This document shows positions 42,495-52,392 of a stretch of DNA of 64,000 nucleotides, in pieces (position 1 is the stretch's first letter; every line of letters starts with the position of its first letter). This stretch comes from Mammaliicoccus lentus (GTDB lineage Bacteria; Bacillota; Bacilli; Staphylococcales; Staphylococcaceae): positions 62,001 through 126,000 of the forward strand of contig NZ_PPRS01000003.1 in assembly GCF_002902755.1 (NCBI RefSeq), written 5' to 3'. A program made the position numbers and the translations under genes. The notes beneath the pieces were generated by a model. It saw only the letters and a list, made by a program, of their open reading frames with translations, searched no databases and was not told the origin of the DNA.

Positions 42495-43535
42495 ATATTT
42501 AGACCGTGTTAATAAATTGAGTATAGGTCTGTAATTAGGATGTATTAAACCTGTAAATTCTACGATTAATTCAATTGTAATTAAAATCATAATAAACATC
42601 ATCAATACACCGTATGGCGGTGATAAGTATAGTATGACACTAGATATGCTAAACAATATAGCAATCATATAGATTAATACTACTGTCTGTCTATGTGTAT
42701 AGCCTAAATCCAATAACTTATGATGTAAATGTGATTTATCTGCCTGTACTATGGATTGCTTATTATGTAATCTTCGAATTATAGCAAACAACATGTCTAT
42801 AAATGGTACTGCTAAAATAACCATCGGGAAAAATAGTGATATTAATGTAATGTTTTTAAAACCTAATAGTGATAAAACACCAATAATATAACCTAACAAC
42901 AATGCACCACTATCTCCAAGGAATATTTTTGCTGGATGCGAATTGAAAACTAAAAATCCTAATAACGAACCAATTAACACGCTACATATCATCATTATGA
43001 AAATATTTTGTTGTAATATGGCAATAAATCCAATCGTTACAAGCGCAATACACGAAATACCTGAAGCTAGACCATCTAATCCATCTATTAAATTAATTGC
43101 ATTCATAACTGCGACTACCCAAAATATAGTCATAGGTATACTAAATATGCCGAATTCTATAACAATTCCAAAAGGTAATGTTATAAAGTCTAATGTAACA
43201 CCATTTAATACAACTATAAGTGAAACTGCTATTTGTCCTGCAAGTTTCACCAGTGGTTTCATATCGTATAAATCATCGACTAAACCAATTAAATAAATAA
43301 CAATTGCACCTAATATAATAGGTATTATTTCATGTTCAACTGGTTTGCCCCACCATAACCCGATAAGAAAAGATAGCAAAATAACTGTTCCGCCCAATAC
43401 TGAAACTGGTTTAGTATGTACTTTTCTTACATTAGGCATATCAACAGCACCTATTTTTTTAGAAAGTACAATTACTAAAGGTGTAAGTATTAAGCTCACA
43501 ATCATCGTTAATAATATTAATTGCAAAGTAAACAT
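42480..43535 (-). CDS. tagO: UDP-GlcNAc:undecaprenyl-phosphate GlcNAc-1-phosphate transferase TagO/TarO
   Basis: 351 residues with about ten membrane helices. Starts wall teichoic acid synthesis by transferring GlcNAc-1-P to undecaprenyl phosphate. Visible are VHTKPVSVLGG at the start, GLVDDLYDMKPLVKL (DD motif, about residues 85-100), VVAMNAINLIDGLDGLASG (NxxNxxDGxDGL, about 140-160), IFLGDSGALLLG, and the HLHHKLLDLGY histidine loop. Family of MraY/WecA. Confidence 0.96.
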   Translation of the reverse strand: MFTLQLILLTMIVSLILTPLVIVLSKKIGAVDMPNVRKVHTKPVSVLGGTVILLSFLIGLWWGKPVEHEIIPIILGAIVIYLIGLVDDLYDMKPLVKLAGQIAVSLIVVLNGVTLDFITLPFGIVIEFGIFSIPMTIFWVVAVMNAINLIDGLDGLASGISCIALVTIGFIAILQQNIFIMMICSVLIGSLLGFLVFNSHPAKIFLGDSGALLLGYIIGVLSLLGFKNITLISLFFPMVILAVPFIDMLFAIIRRLHNKQSIVQADKSHLHHKLLDLGYTHRQTVVLIYMIAILFSISSVILYLSPPYGVLMMFIMILITIELIVEFTGLIHPNYRPILNLLTRSKYKEER

Positions 43536-43793
43536 GGATTCACCTTCATCTTATAATTGAAGAATAATGTTAATAAAACATTTCTTTAAGAATATCAAAA
43601 TTTCAGCTCACATGCTATAAAAACCACTGCATCCCATATATTCCCAATTGTTTCAGTAGTAAATATTCCGCTTTTAATTCCTACAAGCTGTGAAAAATGA
43701 AACTTTTTTTCCGAAAATACTTGTTATATCGTGACAAACGTCATCTAATAGATTACAATATCATATGGCTTATAAAATGAAGGATGGTGCTAT

Positions 43794-44864
43794 ATGATAC
43801 AAGCAATTATATTTAATATTTCTGTAACTATTGCGTCTTTTTATCTATACCATCGCATCCAATATAGTGAAACTAGAACCGTAAAATTTTCACAAAATTA
43901 TATCACCATTCTAATGACTGGTGTTTCGATATTGTTAATATCCAACCCTATTCAATATCATGATTATGTTATCACGTTAAGCTTTATCCCGTTATTGTTC
44001 TTAGGTAGATTTACAAATTTATTTTATACCTCATTCAGTGCAGTCATCATTTTGCTAGTAGATATGTTTATATTCAACACACCATTTTTAGATGACTTAC
44101 ATCTACTCATAATAGCAGTAGTAGTAGGTATGATTGGTCCATTTCTTAAACAAAGTGATTTTGTTAGCATACAATTATTATATTTAATCAGTATCCTTAT
44201 TATTGTTATTACTTTAATATTCTTAAACCCTAATTCATGGTTGAATGAATGGTTGTTTCTCGTACCAATTTCCTTTATCCTTAGTATTATTAGTGCGAGT
44301 GTTTATCGCGATATATGGATTCTTAAAAATCTTATTTCCCGTTATGAAAATGAAGAATCAGTCGATTATTTAACTGGATTAGGAAACGTAAAAGAATTCG
44401 ATAGATATTTAAATAGAACAACTGAACTCGTTACTGAACAACAACAATCTATGGCATTGTTGTTAATTGATATAGATGGATTTAAAGATGTAAATGATGA
44501 ATATTCTCATACGGCTGGTGATGCAGTGCTCAAACAGATGTCCCAATTACTCATTAATTACTTGCCTAAAGACGTAAAAGCATTCCGTAACGGAGGAGAA
44601 GAATTTTCTATTATATTGATTGATGAATCATTAGATAGTGCGATTAAGTTAGCCGAAAGTATTAGAGATAGTGTGCAACAATCAACGTTCCATTTACCTA
44701 ACAAAGACACAATAAAACTTTCTGTCTCCATAGGGGTCGGCTATTTAACAGAAGAGGATAATAAATCTAAAAGACGTGTATTTAAAGACGCGGATGATAT
44801 GTTACATGAAGCGAAATTACAAGGTCAAAACAAAGTAATGTTCAATCCAATTATTAAATTATAA
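43794..44864 (+). CDS. gdpS: GGDEF-domain membrane protein GdpS
   Basis: 356 residues. Five to six N-terminal membrane helices (1-185, 5TM-LYT-like) are followed by a GGDEF domain (about 195-355) with [16 protein letters not shown] and [21 protein letters not shown]. The active-site variant is GGEEF ([11 protein letters not shown]). The catalytic motif looks intact, but staphylococci generally lack EAL/PilZ partners, and GdpS has been reported to act on biofilm and virulence genes without needing its own c-di-GMP synthesis. Monocistronic with a terminator. Confidence 0.93.
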   Translation: MIQAIIFNISVTIASFYLYHRIQYSETRTVKFSQNYITILMTGVSILLISNPIQYHDYVITLSFIPLLFLGRFTNLFYTSFSAVIILLVDMFIFNTPFLDDLHLLIIAVVVGMIGPFLKQSDFVSIQLLYLISILIIVITLIFLNPNSWLNEWLFLVPISFILSIISASVYRDIWILKNLISRYENEESVDYLTGLGNVKEFDRYLNRTTELVTEQQQSMALLLIDIDGFKDVNDEYSHTAGDAVLKQMSQLLINYLPKDVKAFRNGGEEFSIILIDESLDSAIKLAESIRDSVQQSTFHLPNKDTIKLSVSIGVGYLTEEDNKSKRRVFKDADDMLHEAKLQGQNKVMFNPIIKL

Positions 44865-44867
44865 ACT

Positions 44868-44902
44868 AAACATAGAATTGCCTATTGCAATTCTATGTTT
44901 TT
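44868..44902 (+). terminator. gdpS terminator
   Basis: AAACATAGAATTG and CAATTCTATGTTTTTTG pair across CCTATTG immediately after the gdpS stop. Confidence 0.88.
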
Positions 44903-44960
44903 TGTTGAATTGTTGTTATATAAGGATTATATTTTATTCATTGCGAACATGGAGGTTATT

Positions 44961-45728
44961 ATGGAAGAATTAAAGGATTTCACAATAATAGATGAGAATA
45001 AAATAATCGATGTCGTTATGACAGCAGGACGCATCCTTTTGGAAAGCGGTGCTGAAACATATAGAGTTGAAGACACAATGGCTAGAATCGCAACGAGTTA
45101 TGGCTTAGAAAATACACATAGCTTTGTAACTTCCACAGCAATTATTTTCTCATTAAATGATAGAACTAACACTAGATTGATAAGAATAGATGAAAGATCG
45201 ACAGATTTAGAGAAAATATCTCTGACGAATCAAATTTCCAGAAAGATTGCAAATAACGAATTATCGATAGATGAAGCTAAATCTGAATTGATACATTTAC
45301 ATCATGCTGCATTACAATTTCCTTTTTGGTTAAAAGTTTTGGCAGCAGCTATTGCATCAGCATGTTTCTTACCTATGTTTGGCGGTAAACAACCTGATGT
45401 TATCCCTTCATTTATAGCTGGTGGTACTGGGTATTTAACAATGGCAATTGTACATAATACGATACGCATTAAATTTTTTACTGAATTTATTAGTTCATTA
45501 ATTATAGCTACAATAGCTACAATAAGTGTCAATTTCTTTTACGGAGATAATTTAAGTTTAATTACCATTGCCTCTGTTATGCCACTTGTACCAGGTGTTC
45601 TTATTACAAATGCAATAAGAGATTTGATGGCTGGTCAATTATTAGCTGGTATTTCTAAAGGTGTAGAAGCGGCTTTAACAGCATTTGCAATCGGTGCTGG
45701 CGTAGCAATTGTATTATTACTAAGTTAA
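44961..45728 (+). CDS. Threonine/serine exporter, ThrE N-terminal half (DUF1212)
   Basis: 255 residues from ATG 44961, chosen for GGAGG five bases upstream; a longer frame starts in the gdpS terminator. It has a cytoplasmic N-terminal domain (VMTAGRILLESGAETYRVEDTMARIA, about 20-45) and then about five membrane helices with VMPLVPGVLITNAIRDLMAGQLLAGISKG. In Corynebacterium ThrE is one chain; here the second half is the next gene, 14 bases downstream. The pair likely exports amino acids, but the true substrate in staphylococci is unproven. Confidence 0.88.
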   Translation: MEELKDFTIIDENKIIDVVMTAGRILLESGAETYRVEDTMARIATSYGLENTHSFVTSTAIIFSLNDRTNTRLIRIDERSTDLEKISLTNQISRKIANNELSIDEAKSELIHLHHAALQFPFWLKVLAAAIASACFLPMFGGKQPDVIPSFIAGGTGYLTMAIVHNTIRIKFFTEFISSLIIATIATISVNFFYGDNLSLITIASVMPLVPGVLITNAIRDLMAGQLLAGISKGVEAALTAFAIGAGVAIVLLLS

Positions 45729-45742
45729 GGAAGGTGCTATGA

Positions 45743-46207
45743 ATGTTAGATTATATTTATCAAATACTATTAAGTTTTACTGCAACATTATTCTTCTCTG
45801 TCATTTTTAATGCACCTAGAAGACTTCTAATTGCTTGTGGTGTTGTTGGCGCCATAGCTTGGATGATTTATACTGTTTCTTTAGACTTCGGTATTGATAA
45901 AGTTCAAGCTTCGTTCTACGGGAGTTTCACTTTAGCTATCATGAGTCATATAATGAGCCGCTACTATAAACGTCCTATGATTATTTTTATAGTAGCTGGT
46001 ATTATTCCTTTAGTTCCCGGTGGTTTAGCTTATGATGCCACTAAAAACTTAGTTATTAATAATTATGATGTAGCTATCAATACGTCATTACAAGCTACAC
46101 TAATATCTGGAGCTATTGCGTTTGGTATTTTAAGTTCAGAAATTGTCTTCCAAATTTACATTCGTACTAAGCAATTTTTTGCTTCTAAGAAACAAAAAAG
46201 CGTATAA
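45743..46207 (+). CDS. Threonine/serine exporter, ThrE C-terminal half (DUF3815)
   Basis: 154 residues with about five membrane helices. GGVVGAIAWM-like CGVVGAIAWMIYTV and IIPLVPGGLAYDATKNLVINNYDVA carry the family's proline-glycine motif, mirrored in the first half. It must work with the preceding gene. RBS AAGGAAGG. Cotranscription is likely because there is only a 14-base gap. Confidence 0.87.
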   Translation: MLDYIYQILLSFTATLFFSVIFNAPRRLLIACGVVGAIAWMIYTVSLDFGIDKVQASFYGSFTLAIMSHIMSRYYKRPMIIFIVAGIIPLVPGGLAYDATKNLVINNYDVAINTSLQATLISGAIAFGILSSEIVFQIYIRTKQFFASKKQKSV

Positions 46208-46244
46208 TAAGTAAAGTAAATAGAAGTAAAAGGGAGAGAATAAT

Positions 46245-47471
46245 GTGAAACAACGTCTAATTGATCGATTAGAAAGATATGTAAAGATAGACACACAAGC
46301 GGATCCAAATAGTACAACAACACCTTCTACTGAAAAACAATGGGATTTAATTAAACTTCTTGAAGAAGAAATTAAAGCACTTAACCTTGAAGTAACAGTA
46401 GATGACAAAGGGTACTTAATGGCTACGTTACCATCTAATACTGATAAAAAGGTTCCTACTGTTGGTTTATTAGCACATATTGATACATCACCTGATTATA
46501 ATGCTACAAACGTTAATCCAGTAATTGTAGAAAATTATAACGGGGAAGATATTCAGTTAGGTCAGACAGAAAAAGTGCTTAGCCCAAATACTTTCCCACA
46601 ATTAAAAGATGTTATCGGGCATACATTAATGACAACTGATGGCACATCATTGCTAGGTGCAGACGATAAAGCTGGTGTCGTAGAAGTTATGGAAGCTATT
46701 ATTTACTTAATTGATCATCCAGAAATCAAACACGGTGACATTCGATTTAGCTTTACGCCTGACGAAGAAATTGGTAAAGGGCCACACAACTTTGATGTAG
46801 AACGTTTCAATGCTGACTTTGCTTATACAATGGATGGCAGTTTAGAAGGCGAACTACAATACGAAAGCTTTAATGCAGCTATGGCTGTTGTAGAAGTTAA
46901 TGGTGTCAATGTTCATCCTGGTTCAGCTAAAGATGTTATGGTCAATGCTAACACGTTAGCAATGACTTTTAATGAACAGTTACCAGCTGATGAAGTACCT
47001 GAACATACTGAAGGATATGAAGGGTTTTACCATTTAATGCAAATGGAAGGTAACGTTGAAAAAGCAACATTACAATATATTATTCGTGACCATGACAAAG
47101 CACAATTTGAGCGTAGAAAAAATCATTTGTTAGATATCGCCAAAAATTTAAACCACCATTATAATGAAGAACTGATTAAAGTTCAAATCGATGATCAATA
47201 TTATAATATGGGTGAAAAAATCAAACCTCATCCTGAGCTAATCGATATACCTGAGAAAGTGATTAAATCTTTAGGTATTACACCTGTAATAGAGCCGATT
47301 CGTGGTGGTACTGATGGTTCTCAACTTTCTTATATGGGCTTACCTACACCAAATTTATTTACTGGTGGCGCTAATTTCCATGGACCATTTGAATATGCGT
47401 CTATTGATGTTATGGAAAATGCAGTGCAAACAATTGTAGGTATCCTATCTGAATTTGAAAAACAATCTTAA
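46245..47471 (+). CDS. pepT: Peptidase T (tripeptide aminopeptidase)
   Basis: 408 residues of the M20 zinc peptidase family. It releases the N-terminal residue from tripeptides in the cytoplasm. Zinc ligands and catalytic residues appear in [12 protein letters not shown] (His-x-Asp), [15 protein letters not shown] (Asp), [15 protein letters not shown] (Glu-Glu), [10 protein letters not shown] (Asp) and [13 protein letters not shown] (His). The start is GTG at 46245, preceded by AGGGAGAG. Monocistronic, with a strong terminator. Confidence 0.97.
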   Translation: MKQRLIDRLERYVKIDTQADPNSTTTPSTEKQWDLIKLLEEEIKALNLEVTVDDKGYLMATLPSNTDKKVPTVGLLAHIDTSPDYNATNVNPVIVENYNGEDIQLGQTEKVLSPNTFPQLKDVIGHTLMTTDGTSLLGADDKAGVVEVMEAIIYLIDHPEIKHGDIRFSFTPDEEIGKGPHNFDVERFNADFAYTMDGSLEGELQYESFNAAMAVVEVNGVNVHPGSAKDVMVNANTLAMTFNEQLPADEVPEHTEGYEGFYHLMQMEGNVEKATLQYIIRDHDKAQFERRKNHLLDIAKNLNHHYNEELIKVQIDDQYYNMGEKIKPHPELIDIPEKVIKSLGITPVIEPIRGGTDGSQLSYMGLPTPNLFTGGANFHGPFEYASIDVMENAVQTIVGILSEFEKQS

Positions 47472-47478
47472 TTCAAAA

Positions 47479-47536
47479 TAAATAAGCATATCACTTAACT
47501 GATTATTTCAGTTTGAAAGTGATATGCTTATTTTTT
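47479..47536 (+). terminator. pepT terminator
   Basis: AATAAGCATATCACTT and AAGTGATATGCTTATT make a 16-base perfect stem. An inner AACTGA/TCAGTT stem extends it, and TTTTTTATAAG follows. Confidence 0.9.
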
Positions 47537-47784
47537 ATAAGATCTACGATTTTGTTCGTGCATTCTTGCCTAGGGTATGGTTCGAGCCTGTAGTCTCTCA
47601 CTCATACGATTCCCTCAGGCGTCAGCACTTTACAAAATCGTAAAAAATATTGCGCTAACGGGCTTGTTTACATGCACTAGCCCGTTAGAAAATGTAACGA
47701 GCTTGTCTCAAATTTCTTGCACGTTAGAGGCCCCACTCTCTTATTATTCATTAAAAATAATGAAATACTCACGCTTACATAACA
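47537..47784. other. Structured intergenic region between pepT and the glycerate-kinase-like gene
   Basis: About 250 bases without a supported gene. It is more GC-rich than its surroundings and contains the stem CTAACGGGCT...AGCCCGTTAG (47653-47687) and a conserved-looking block GAGCCTGTAGTCTCTCACTCATACGATTCCCTCAGGCGTC around 47583-47623. It lies between two facing terminators. It could be a dispersed repeat or a small RNA; no promoter was convincingly found. Confidence 0.45.
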
Positions 47785-47816
47785 AAAATCCGAAACATTT
47801 GTTATGTTCCGGACTC
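47785..47816 (-). terminator. Terminator after the glycerate-kinase-like gene
   Basis: AGTCCGGAACATAAC and the partner GTTTCGGAT form an imperfect stem on the minus strand five bases after the stop, followed by TTTTGTTATG. Confidence 0.6.
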
Positions 47817-47820
47817 TTAA

Positions 47821-48942
47821 TTATAAATTACTTTTCAGTAATCTTAATGCTTGTGTTGTTAAATGTCTTAGGGCTATACCCATTTCTAATTCGGTCATCG
47901 TATATTGATCTTTGTTTAGTACTTTAAACATTGCTGTAACCTCTTGTTCAATATATTTATCGAATTTTTCATCTGTTGCACAAACTGCGATATTAACTTT
48001 ATTGTGTTTATGACATAATTCTGCAATTCTTACTGAAGTCGTCTCGAGTAATTGTTGGTTCGGTTTTAAACCTTCCCCAAACACAACAAAATCAGCTTGC
48101 TCAATTAATTGATCTAAGTATGTCAGTTCGTTAACAACATCTCCACCAGTTACAAGTTCGCCATCCCATAGACAATTTAACATAGCAGCTATACCGCTAC
48201 CAGATCCGCCTCTTTCTTCTTTACCTAATAATGTTTTATGCTGACTCTTAAACAGTTCACTTATATACCATAAAGCATTATCTATATCTGTAGCCTCTTC
48301 TAACGTGATATGATTTAATTCACGTTCTTTCATAACTCGACTACTTTTACCATAATATTTAGATTCAAAATCTGTAATGACTTTAATTTTTTTATCTTTC
48401 AAACGTTTATCTAAATCATATAAGTCTATTGTTCTAATATATTTAATCCATTTAGCGCCCTTGCTTAAATCTACTAAAGCACCTTCAGCATCATAAAACT
48501 TTGCGCCAAGTGCTTGAATCATGCCTAGACCACCATCATAACTTGCAACGTTACCTACTGATATAATCATTTCATTAGTATTTTCTTTAAGCGCTTCATT
48601 AAGCATTTCACCTAAACCGTAAGAAGTGGTTTCACTTGGTCTAATTGTTTCTTCATTTGAAGTTAACACTTCACCCGCTTCTATAACCGTTATGTTATTA
48701 CCAGTAACTGCATAAACTGATGTCTTAGGGTTCATATATGCATCATGATGATCTACCGAATATTTCGTGCCTGATTGCCATAATAATATTGAATCAATAA
48801 CTTCTCTTTGACCATTAAATAAAGGTACTTGCACTATATCCGCTTCATTAAATTGAGACTTTATCGCTTCTTCTACAAATCTATTTGCATGATAACTTGA
48901 TAAAATACCATCAAATTCATCCATCGCAACTAATACTCTCAT
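47821..48942 (-). CDS. Glycerate kinase family protein (divergent)
   Basis: 373 residues from ATG 48942 (MRVLVAMDEFDG), preceded by GAGGTG; a longer upstream frame has no ribosome site. The fold is recognisable: N-terminal PDSFKG-like segment, PLFNGQREVIDSILL, a GxxxxxDGGLGMIQALGA block (about 150-165), RGGSGSGIAAMLNCLW (about 255) and ADFVVFGEGLKPNQ. Several motif residues are altered (DEFDG for DSFKG, GEGLKPNQ for GEGRxDxQT). It could phosphorylate glycerate or a related compound. Monocistronic on the minus strand. Confidence 0.75.
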   Translation of the reverse strand: MRVLVAMDEFDGILSSYHANRFVEEAIKSQFNEADIVQVPLFNGQREVIDSILLWQSGTKYSVDHHDAYMNPKTSVYAVTGNNITVIEAGEVLTSNEETIRPSETTSYGLGEMLNEALKENTNEMIISVGNVASYDGGLGMIQALGAKFYDAEGALVDLSKGAKWIKYIRTIDLYDLDKRLKDKKIKVITDFESKYYGKSSRVMKERELNHITLEEATDIDNALWYISELFKSQHKTLLGKEERGGSGSGIAAMLNCLWDGELVTGGDVVNELTYLDQLIEQADFVVFGEGLKPNQQLLETTSVRIAELCHKHNKVNIAVCATDEKFDKYIEQEVTAMFKVLNKDQYTMTELEMGIALRHLTTQALRLLKSNL

Positions 48943-49003
48943 ATTTTTCACCTCATGCTTTTTATCATAATTCATTATACTGTTTTTTTCTCTATTTAAC
49001 AAA

Positions 49004-49032
49004 AAAACAAACAGTCAATATGACTGTTTGTC
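49004..49032 (-). terminator. ytxJ terminator
   Basis: ACAAACAGTCATATTGACTGTTTGT is a clean hairpin on the minus strand after the bacilliredoxin gene, followed by TTTTTTTGTTAAA. Confidence 0.85.
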
Positions 49033-49043
49033 TTATATCATTA

Positions 49044-49364
49044 TTACTCTTCTGCTTTCGATAAACTTGCTACTGTGATATTATCATGACTTACATCCCA
49101 CTCGGCATTCCCGTTTATAAAATAAAAAGCCTGTGGTGATTCATGTTTGACGCCAGTTTTGTCAGCTATATAATCAGATAATTCTCTTTCTTCTTGAACA
49201 ATTAAATAATAACCGTCCATGTCTCTTTCATATAAGAATTTATTAAATTGATCATACGCACTTGCCGAAATAGGACAAGTACTGCTGTGTTTCATTACAA
49301 ATACGTTTGGGTTATCATTGAGTACTTTTTCAAATTGATCGATGGAAGTTAATTTCACGACCAT
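49044..49364 (-). CDS. ytxJ: Bacilliredoxin-like protein YtxJ (BrxC family)
   Basis: 106 residues, thioredoxin-like fold with a single redox cysteine in the motif TCPIS (Cys-30). The cis-Pro is in HESPQAFYFING. YtxJ/BrxC proteins remove bacillithiol from proteins after oxidative stress, which fits a staphylococcal genome that uses bacillithiol instead of glutathione. Monocistronic, own terminator. Confidence 0.9.
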   Translation of the reverse strand: MVVKLTSIDQFEKVLNDNPNVFVMKHSSTCPISASAYDQFNKFLYERDMDGYYLIVQEERELSDYIADKTGVKHESPQAFYFINGNAEWDVSHDNITVASLSKAEE

Positions 49365-49530
49365 TTTAATTCACCTCTATCATAATTTAACCAATACAAT
49401 TGAACACTATAACATCATTCGTTTTATATGGCAAATTCTATTTTTATCTTAATTATGTTTACCCGCATTCTTTGATATTAACCACTAGTTAATTTTGATA
49501 TACTATAATTACAATAAGGAGGTGCTTTAT

Positions 49531-49761
49531 TTGACCAAAAATGTAACACCTACCCTCATTAAGAGATGGGGAATGATTGATACGATTAATGCATGTTTAC
49601 TTATTATTTCTATTCTGTTTTTATTCGATTTTAAAAACCAACCTGCATTATCATATATCTTAATTATCGCATTTTCGATTTGGTTTATCTCTTTAGTAGG
49701 TAAAAATATATACTTATCTCAAACTAAGAAGAAAGAATCCACCGTTAAAAAAGAAGAATAA
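49531..49761 (+). CDS. Small membrane protein, two helices
   Basis: 76 residues from TTG 49531, with AAGGAGG eight bases upstream; the frame is open further upstream, but without any signal. Two membrane helices (about 16-34 and 40-60: IDTINACLLIISILFLFDF and ALSYILIIAFSIWFISLVG) and a Lys/Glu tail. I do not recognise a family. It faces the lipoprotein gene to the right and shares a terminator with it. Confidence 0.65.
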   Translation: MTKNVTPTLIKRWGMIDTINACLLIISILFLFDFKNQPALSYILIIAFSIWFISLVGKNIYLSQTKKKESTVKKEE

Positions 49762-49763
49762 AA

Positions 49764-49814
49764 GAAACACACCGATACAGAATAAACTTTTATTCTAATA
49801 TACGGTGTGTTTTA
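49764..49814. terminator. Bidirectional terminator
   Basis: AAACACACCG and CGGTGTGTTT, with an inner AGAATAAA/TTTATTCT stem, lie between convergent genes ending at 49761 and 49812. Confidence 0.85.
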
Positions 49815-50702
49815 TTTTTCTAATCTATCAATAGCTTTATCATACTTCTCATCTTTTCCTAAGTACGCAACTTTACTGTTAAAGTCATCAGGTGCTTTTA
49901 TTTTTTGAAGTTTTTCTTCAATAATAATACCTTTTTTTCGTTCCTTATAATAATCACTTAAAGTGTAATACATTTCAATCTGAGATTGCCTCATTTGATT
50001 CACTCTATTGGATTTAATATTTGTTTGATTAAGAGCTTTTACATACTTAGATATACTCGGAATGATTTTATCATGGATATACTGTGATTTCTCTTTCACA
50101 CTATGCGCTTCATTTAAATACTTAGCTTTATTATTTAAATCGTCACTATTTTTATCTATTACTGATACTAACGCTTCATAATCATCTTTATCTTCAGAGC
50201 TATCTTTAGCTTTACTAGCATTTTTTTCAGCTACTGCTTTATTTTTCTCAAATACCTCTGTATACTCTAATATTTTCTCATTAGATCTGATAGATTTTTC
50301 GAATAGCGATATATATTCATTTAGCTCTGAAATAGAGTCTTCTCTCTTTTTAACATTGCTAACGTAAATATTATGTGCATCTTTTACTTCTTGTGTACTC
50401 GGCTCGATATTCTCAGCTTGTTTTTTAAGACTCTTAACTTCAGGTAAGACTTCTTTATCAAGTTCTTTATGAAGCTTATTCAATTCTTTATGTTTTTCAG
50501 CTGTTACTTCAGTGCCTACTAGTTGATCTAATTTATCTAAATTTAATTGATTAATATTATCAAGAATTGTGTCTTCTTTTTTATAAATAGGTTTCATATC
50601 TCTTTTATACTTTTTAAGATCTGAATTTACCTCATTACTACAAGCTGCAATAATTAATACAAGTACAAATAACATTAAGTAGAGTAATTTAATTTTCATC
50701 AT
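49812..50702 (-). CDS. YkyA-like (EMYY-motif) lipoprotein
   Basis: 296 residues. Lipoprotein signal peptide with lipobox IAAC (Cys-21). The rest is almost entirely helical and charged, with long coiled-coil-like stretches (for example 60-170), and contains the sequence QIEMYYTLSDYYKERK near residue 250, the motif I remember naming this staphylococcal lipoprotein family. It should sit on the outer face of the membrane and may contact the wall. Function unknown. AGAGGTG precedes the start. Confidence 0.8.
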   Translation of the reverse strand: MMKIKLLYLMLFVLVLIIAACSNEVNSDLKKYKRDMKPIYKKEDTILDNINQLNLDKLDQLVGTEVTAEKHKELNKLHKELDKEVLPEVKSLKKQAENIEPSTQEVKDAHNIYVSNVKKREDSISELNEYISLFEKSIRSNEKILEYTEVFEKNKAVAEKNASKAKDSSEDKDDYEALVSVIDKNSDDLNNKAKYLNEAHSVKEKSQYIHDKIIPSISKYVKALNQTNIKSNRVNQMRQSQIEMYYTLSDYYKERKKGIIIEEKLQKIKAPDDFNSKVAYLGKDEKYDKAIDRLEK

Positions 50703-50795
50703 TGCACCTCTGTTTCACTTGTATTATACATAATATCATGGATAATTAAAATGTTATATATTATATTCTTATTATTGATTAATGGAAGTGTTATT

Positions 50796-51317
50796 ATGTT
50801 AAAAAGACCTCAACCGTTCATTCAATTACAATCAACAAAAAATTTTAAAGCAAAATATATAAAAATTCAACAACTATTGTTTAGCCTATTAAATACACCT
50901 ATACAAGATGTTTATCATATAGGTGGCACGAAACAAACCCTTTATACAACTGAACCTATCTTAGATGTACTTGTTACCGTGCGTTCATTACATGATATTA
51001 CTAGCTTAGATGAGAAGAGATTAAACTATCACAACATATATAGATTACACCACTCTTATAAGAAGAAAATTATGATGGCTCAATTTAAAGATATGATTAC
51101 ATTAAGGCAAATTGTGCGTATACATATTGTTGAACAAAACAGTCAAATGTTATATGATTATTTAACTGTAGATGAACTTTTAAATCACGACAACTCAGTT
51201 ATAGACTCATTTCAAAGTTTTAAAACAAACACTATAAATAACAATAAAAGTGTAAGAGAATATGAGAACAATAAGCAACAATGGTTTCAACAACTTATTG
51301 AAAAACATTGCTCATAA
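50796..51317 (+). CDS. GrpB-like (UPF0157) nucleotidyltransferase-fold protein
   Basis: 173 residues from ATG 50796 (MLKRPQPF), with GGAAG eight bases upstream; the longer upstream frame is hydrophobic and lacks a ribosome site. The segment VYHIGGTKQTLYTTEPILDVLVTV corresponds to the GrpB family core (HIGST...PIIDI). The second half of the family domain is poorly conserved here. A predicted nucleotidyltransferase fold; the reaction is unknown. It lies 70 bases upstream of murB on the same strand. Confidence 0.65.
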   Translation: MLKRPQPFIQLQSTKNFKAKYIKIQQLLFSLLNTPIQDVYHIGGTKQTLYTTEPILDVLVTVRSLHDITSLDEKRLNYHNIYRLHHSYKKKIMMAQFKDMITLRQIVRIHIVEQNSQMLYDYLTVDELLNHDNSVIDSFQSFKTNTINNNKSVREYENNKQQWFQQLIEKHCS

Positions 51318-51387
51318 GCTATTCGCTTAAACTGGAAAATCTTGATATAATATTTTTAAGAGCACAGTAAAGAAAGGACGTTGAACG

Positions 51388-52317
51388 GTGAATAACCCTA
51401 CAATTTTGGAGGATTTATCAAAATTTCTCCCTAAATCATTAATTAAGGTGAATGAACCTTTAAAAAAATATACTTTCACAAAAACAGGTGGAAAAGCAGA
51501 CTTTTACTTATCCCCTACTTCATATACAGAAGTTCAAAAAATAGTAGAATATGCATACCTTAATCAAATTCCTTTAACGTTTTTAGGGAATGGTTCTAAT
51601 ATCATCATTAGAGACGGGGGTATACGCGGTATTGTAATCAGTTTATTACAATTCAATCAAATTCACGTTCGTGACGGTTGTATAACATGCGGAAGTGGCG
51701 CAGCGATTATAGATGTATCAAGACGTGCAAGAGACCATCATTTAACAGGATTGGAATTTGCATGTGGCATCCCCGGTTCTGTCGGTGGTGCAGTCTATAT
51801 GAACGCAGGAGCTTATGGTGGCGAAGTTAAAGATTGCATTGATTACATTAAAGCTATAGATGATACAGGCAAGCTATATACAATACAAAGCGATGAACTC
51901 GAACTTGGTTACAGAACAAGTATTGTTCAACGTCAACATTTAGTTGTACTTGAAGCAACTTTCAAATTACAGCCGGGAGATATAAAGACAATACAAGCTA
52001 CCATGGATGATTTGACGCAAAGAAGACAAGATAAACAGCCTTTAGAGTATCCATCGTGTGGCAGTGTTTTCCAAAGACCTCCTAACCACTTTGCAGGTAA
52101 ATTGATACAAGATGCTGACCTACAAGGCCATAGAATAGGCGGTGTAGAAGTATCGACTAAACATGCTGGTTTTATAGTAAATGTAGATAACGGAACAGCT
52201 ACTGATTACGAAATGATTATTGAACATGTTCAAAAAGTCGTTAAAGAAAAGTTTGACGTAGAGCTGAAACGTGAAGTACGTATTATTGGAGAACCAACAG
52301 ATCAATTAACAAATTAA
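51388..52317 (+). CDS. murB: UDP-N-acetylenolpyruvoylglucosamine reductase
   Basis: 309 residues. Uses NADPH and FAD to make UDP-MurNAc for peptidoglycan. It is a type II Mur[12 protein letters not shown] near 32, FAD site [14 protein letters not shown] at about 71-84, [26 protein letters not shown] at about 125-150, and the catalytic Ser in [11 protein letters not shown] (near 227), with a C-terminal Glu. The start is GTG at 51388, preceded by AAAGGACG, with [15 protein letters not shown] as N-terminus. Strong terminator behind. Confidence 0.98.
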   Translation: MNNPTILEDLSKFLPKSLIKVNEPLKKYTFTKTGGKADFYLSPTSYTEVQKIVEYAYLNQIPLTFLGNGSNIIIRDGGIRGIVISLLQFNQIHVRDGCITCGSGAAIIDVSRRARDHHLTGLEFACGIPGSVGGAVYMNAGAYGGEVKDCIDYIKAIDDTGKLYTIQSDELELGYRTSIVQRQHLVVLEATFKLQPGDIKTIQATMDDLTQRRQDKQPLEYPSCGSVFQRPPNHFAGKLIQDADLQGHRIGGVEVSTKHAGFIVNVDNGTATDYEMIIEHVQKVVKEKFDVELKREVRIIGEPTDQLTN

Positions 52318-52342
52318 AACAAACACTTCAGTGAAACGTATA

Positions 52343-52385
52343 AGCAGCCAACAAGACAAAATATTGTCTTGTTGGCTGCTTTTTC
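52343..52385 (+). terminator. murB terminator
   Basis: AGCAGCCAACAAGACAA and TTGTCTTGTTGGCTGCT form a perfect 17-base stem, followed by TTTTTC. Confidence 0.93.
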
Positions 52386-52392
52386 AGATATA

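Noticed and set aside
43794-44864. GdpS as evidence for a working c-di-GMP network
   Set aside because: Although GGEEF looks intact, no EAL, HD-GYP or PilZ gene is in the window, and the staphylococcal family is reported to act independently of c-di-GMP, so no signalling system is claimed.
47577-47927. 116-residue plus-strand ORF after pepT
   Set aside because: Runs through the structured intergenic region and into the antisense of the glycerate-kinase-like gene. No ribosome site and no coherent protein signature.
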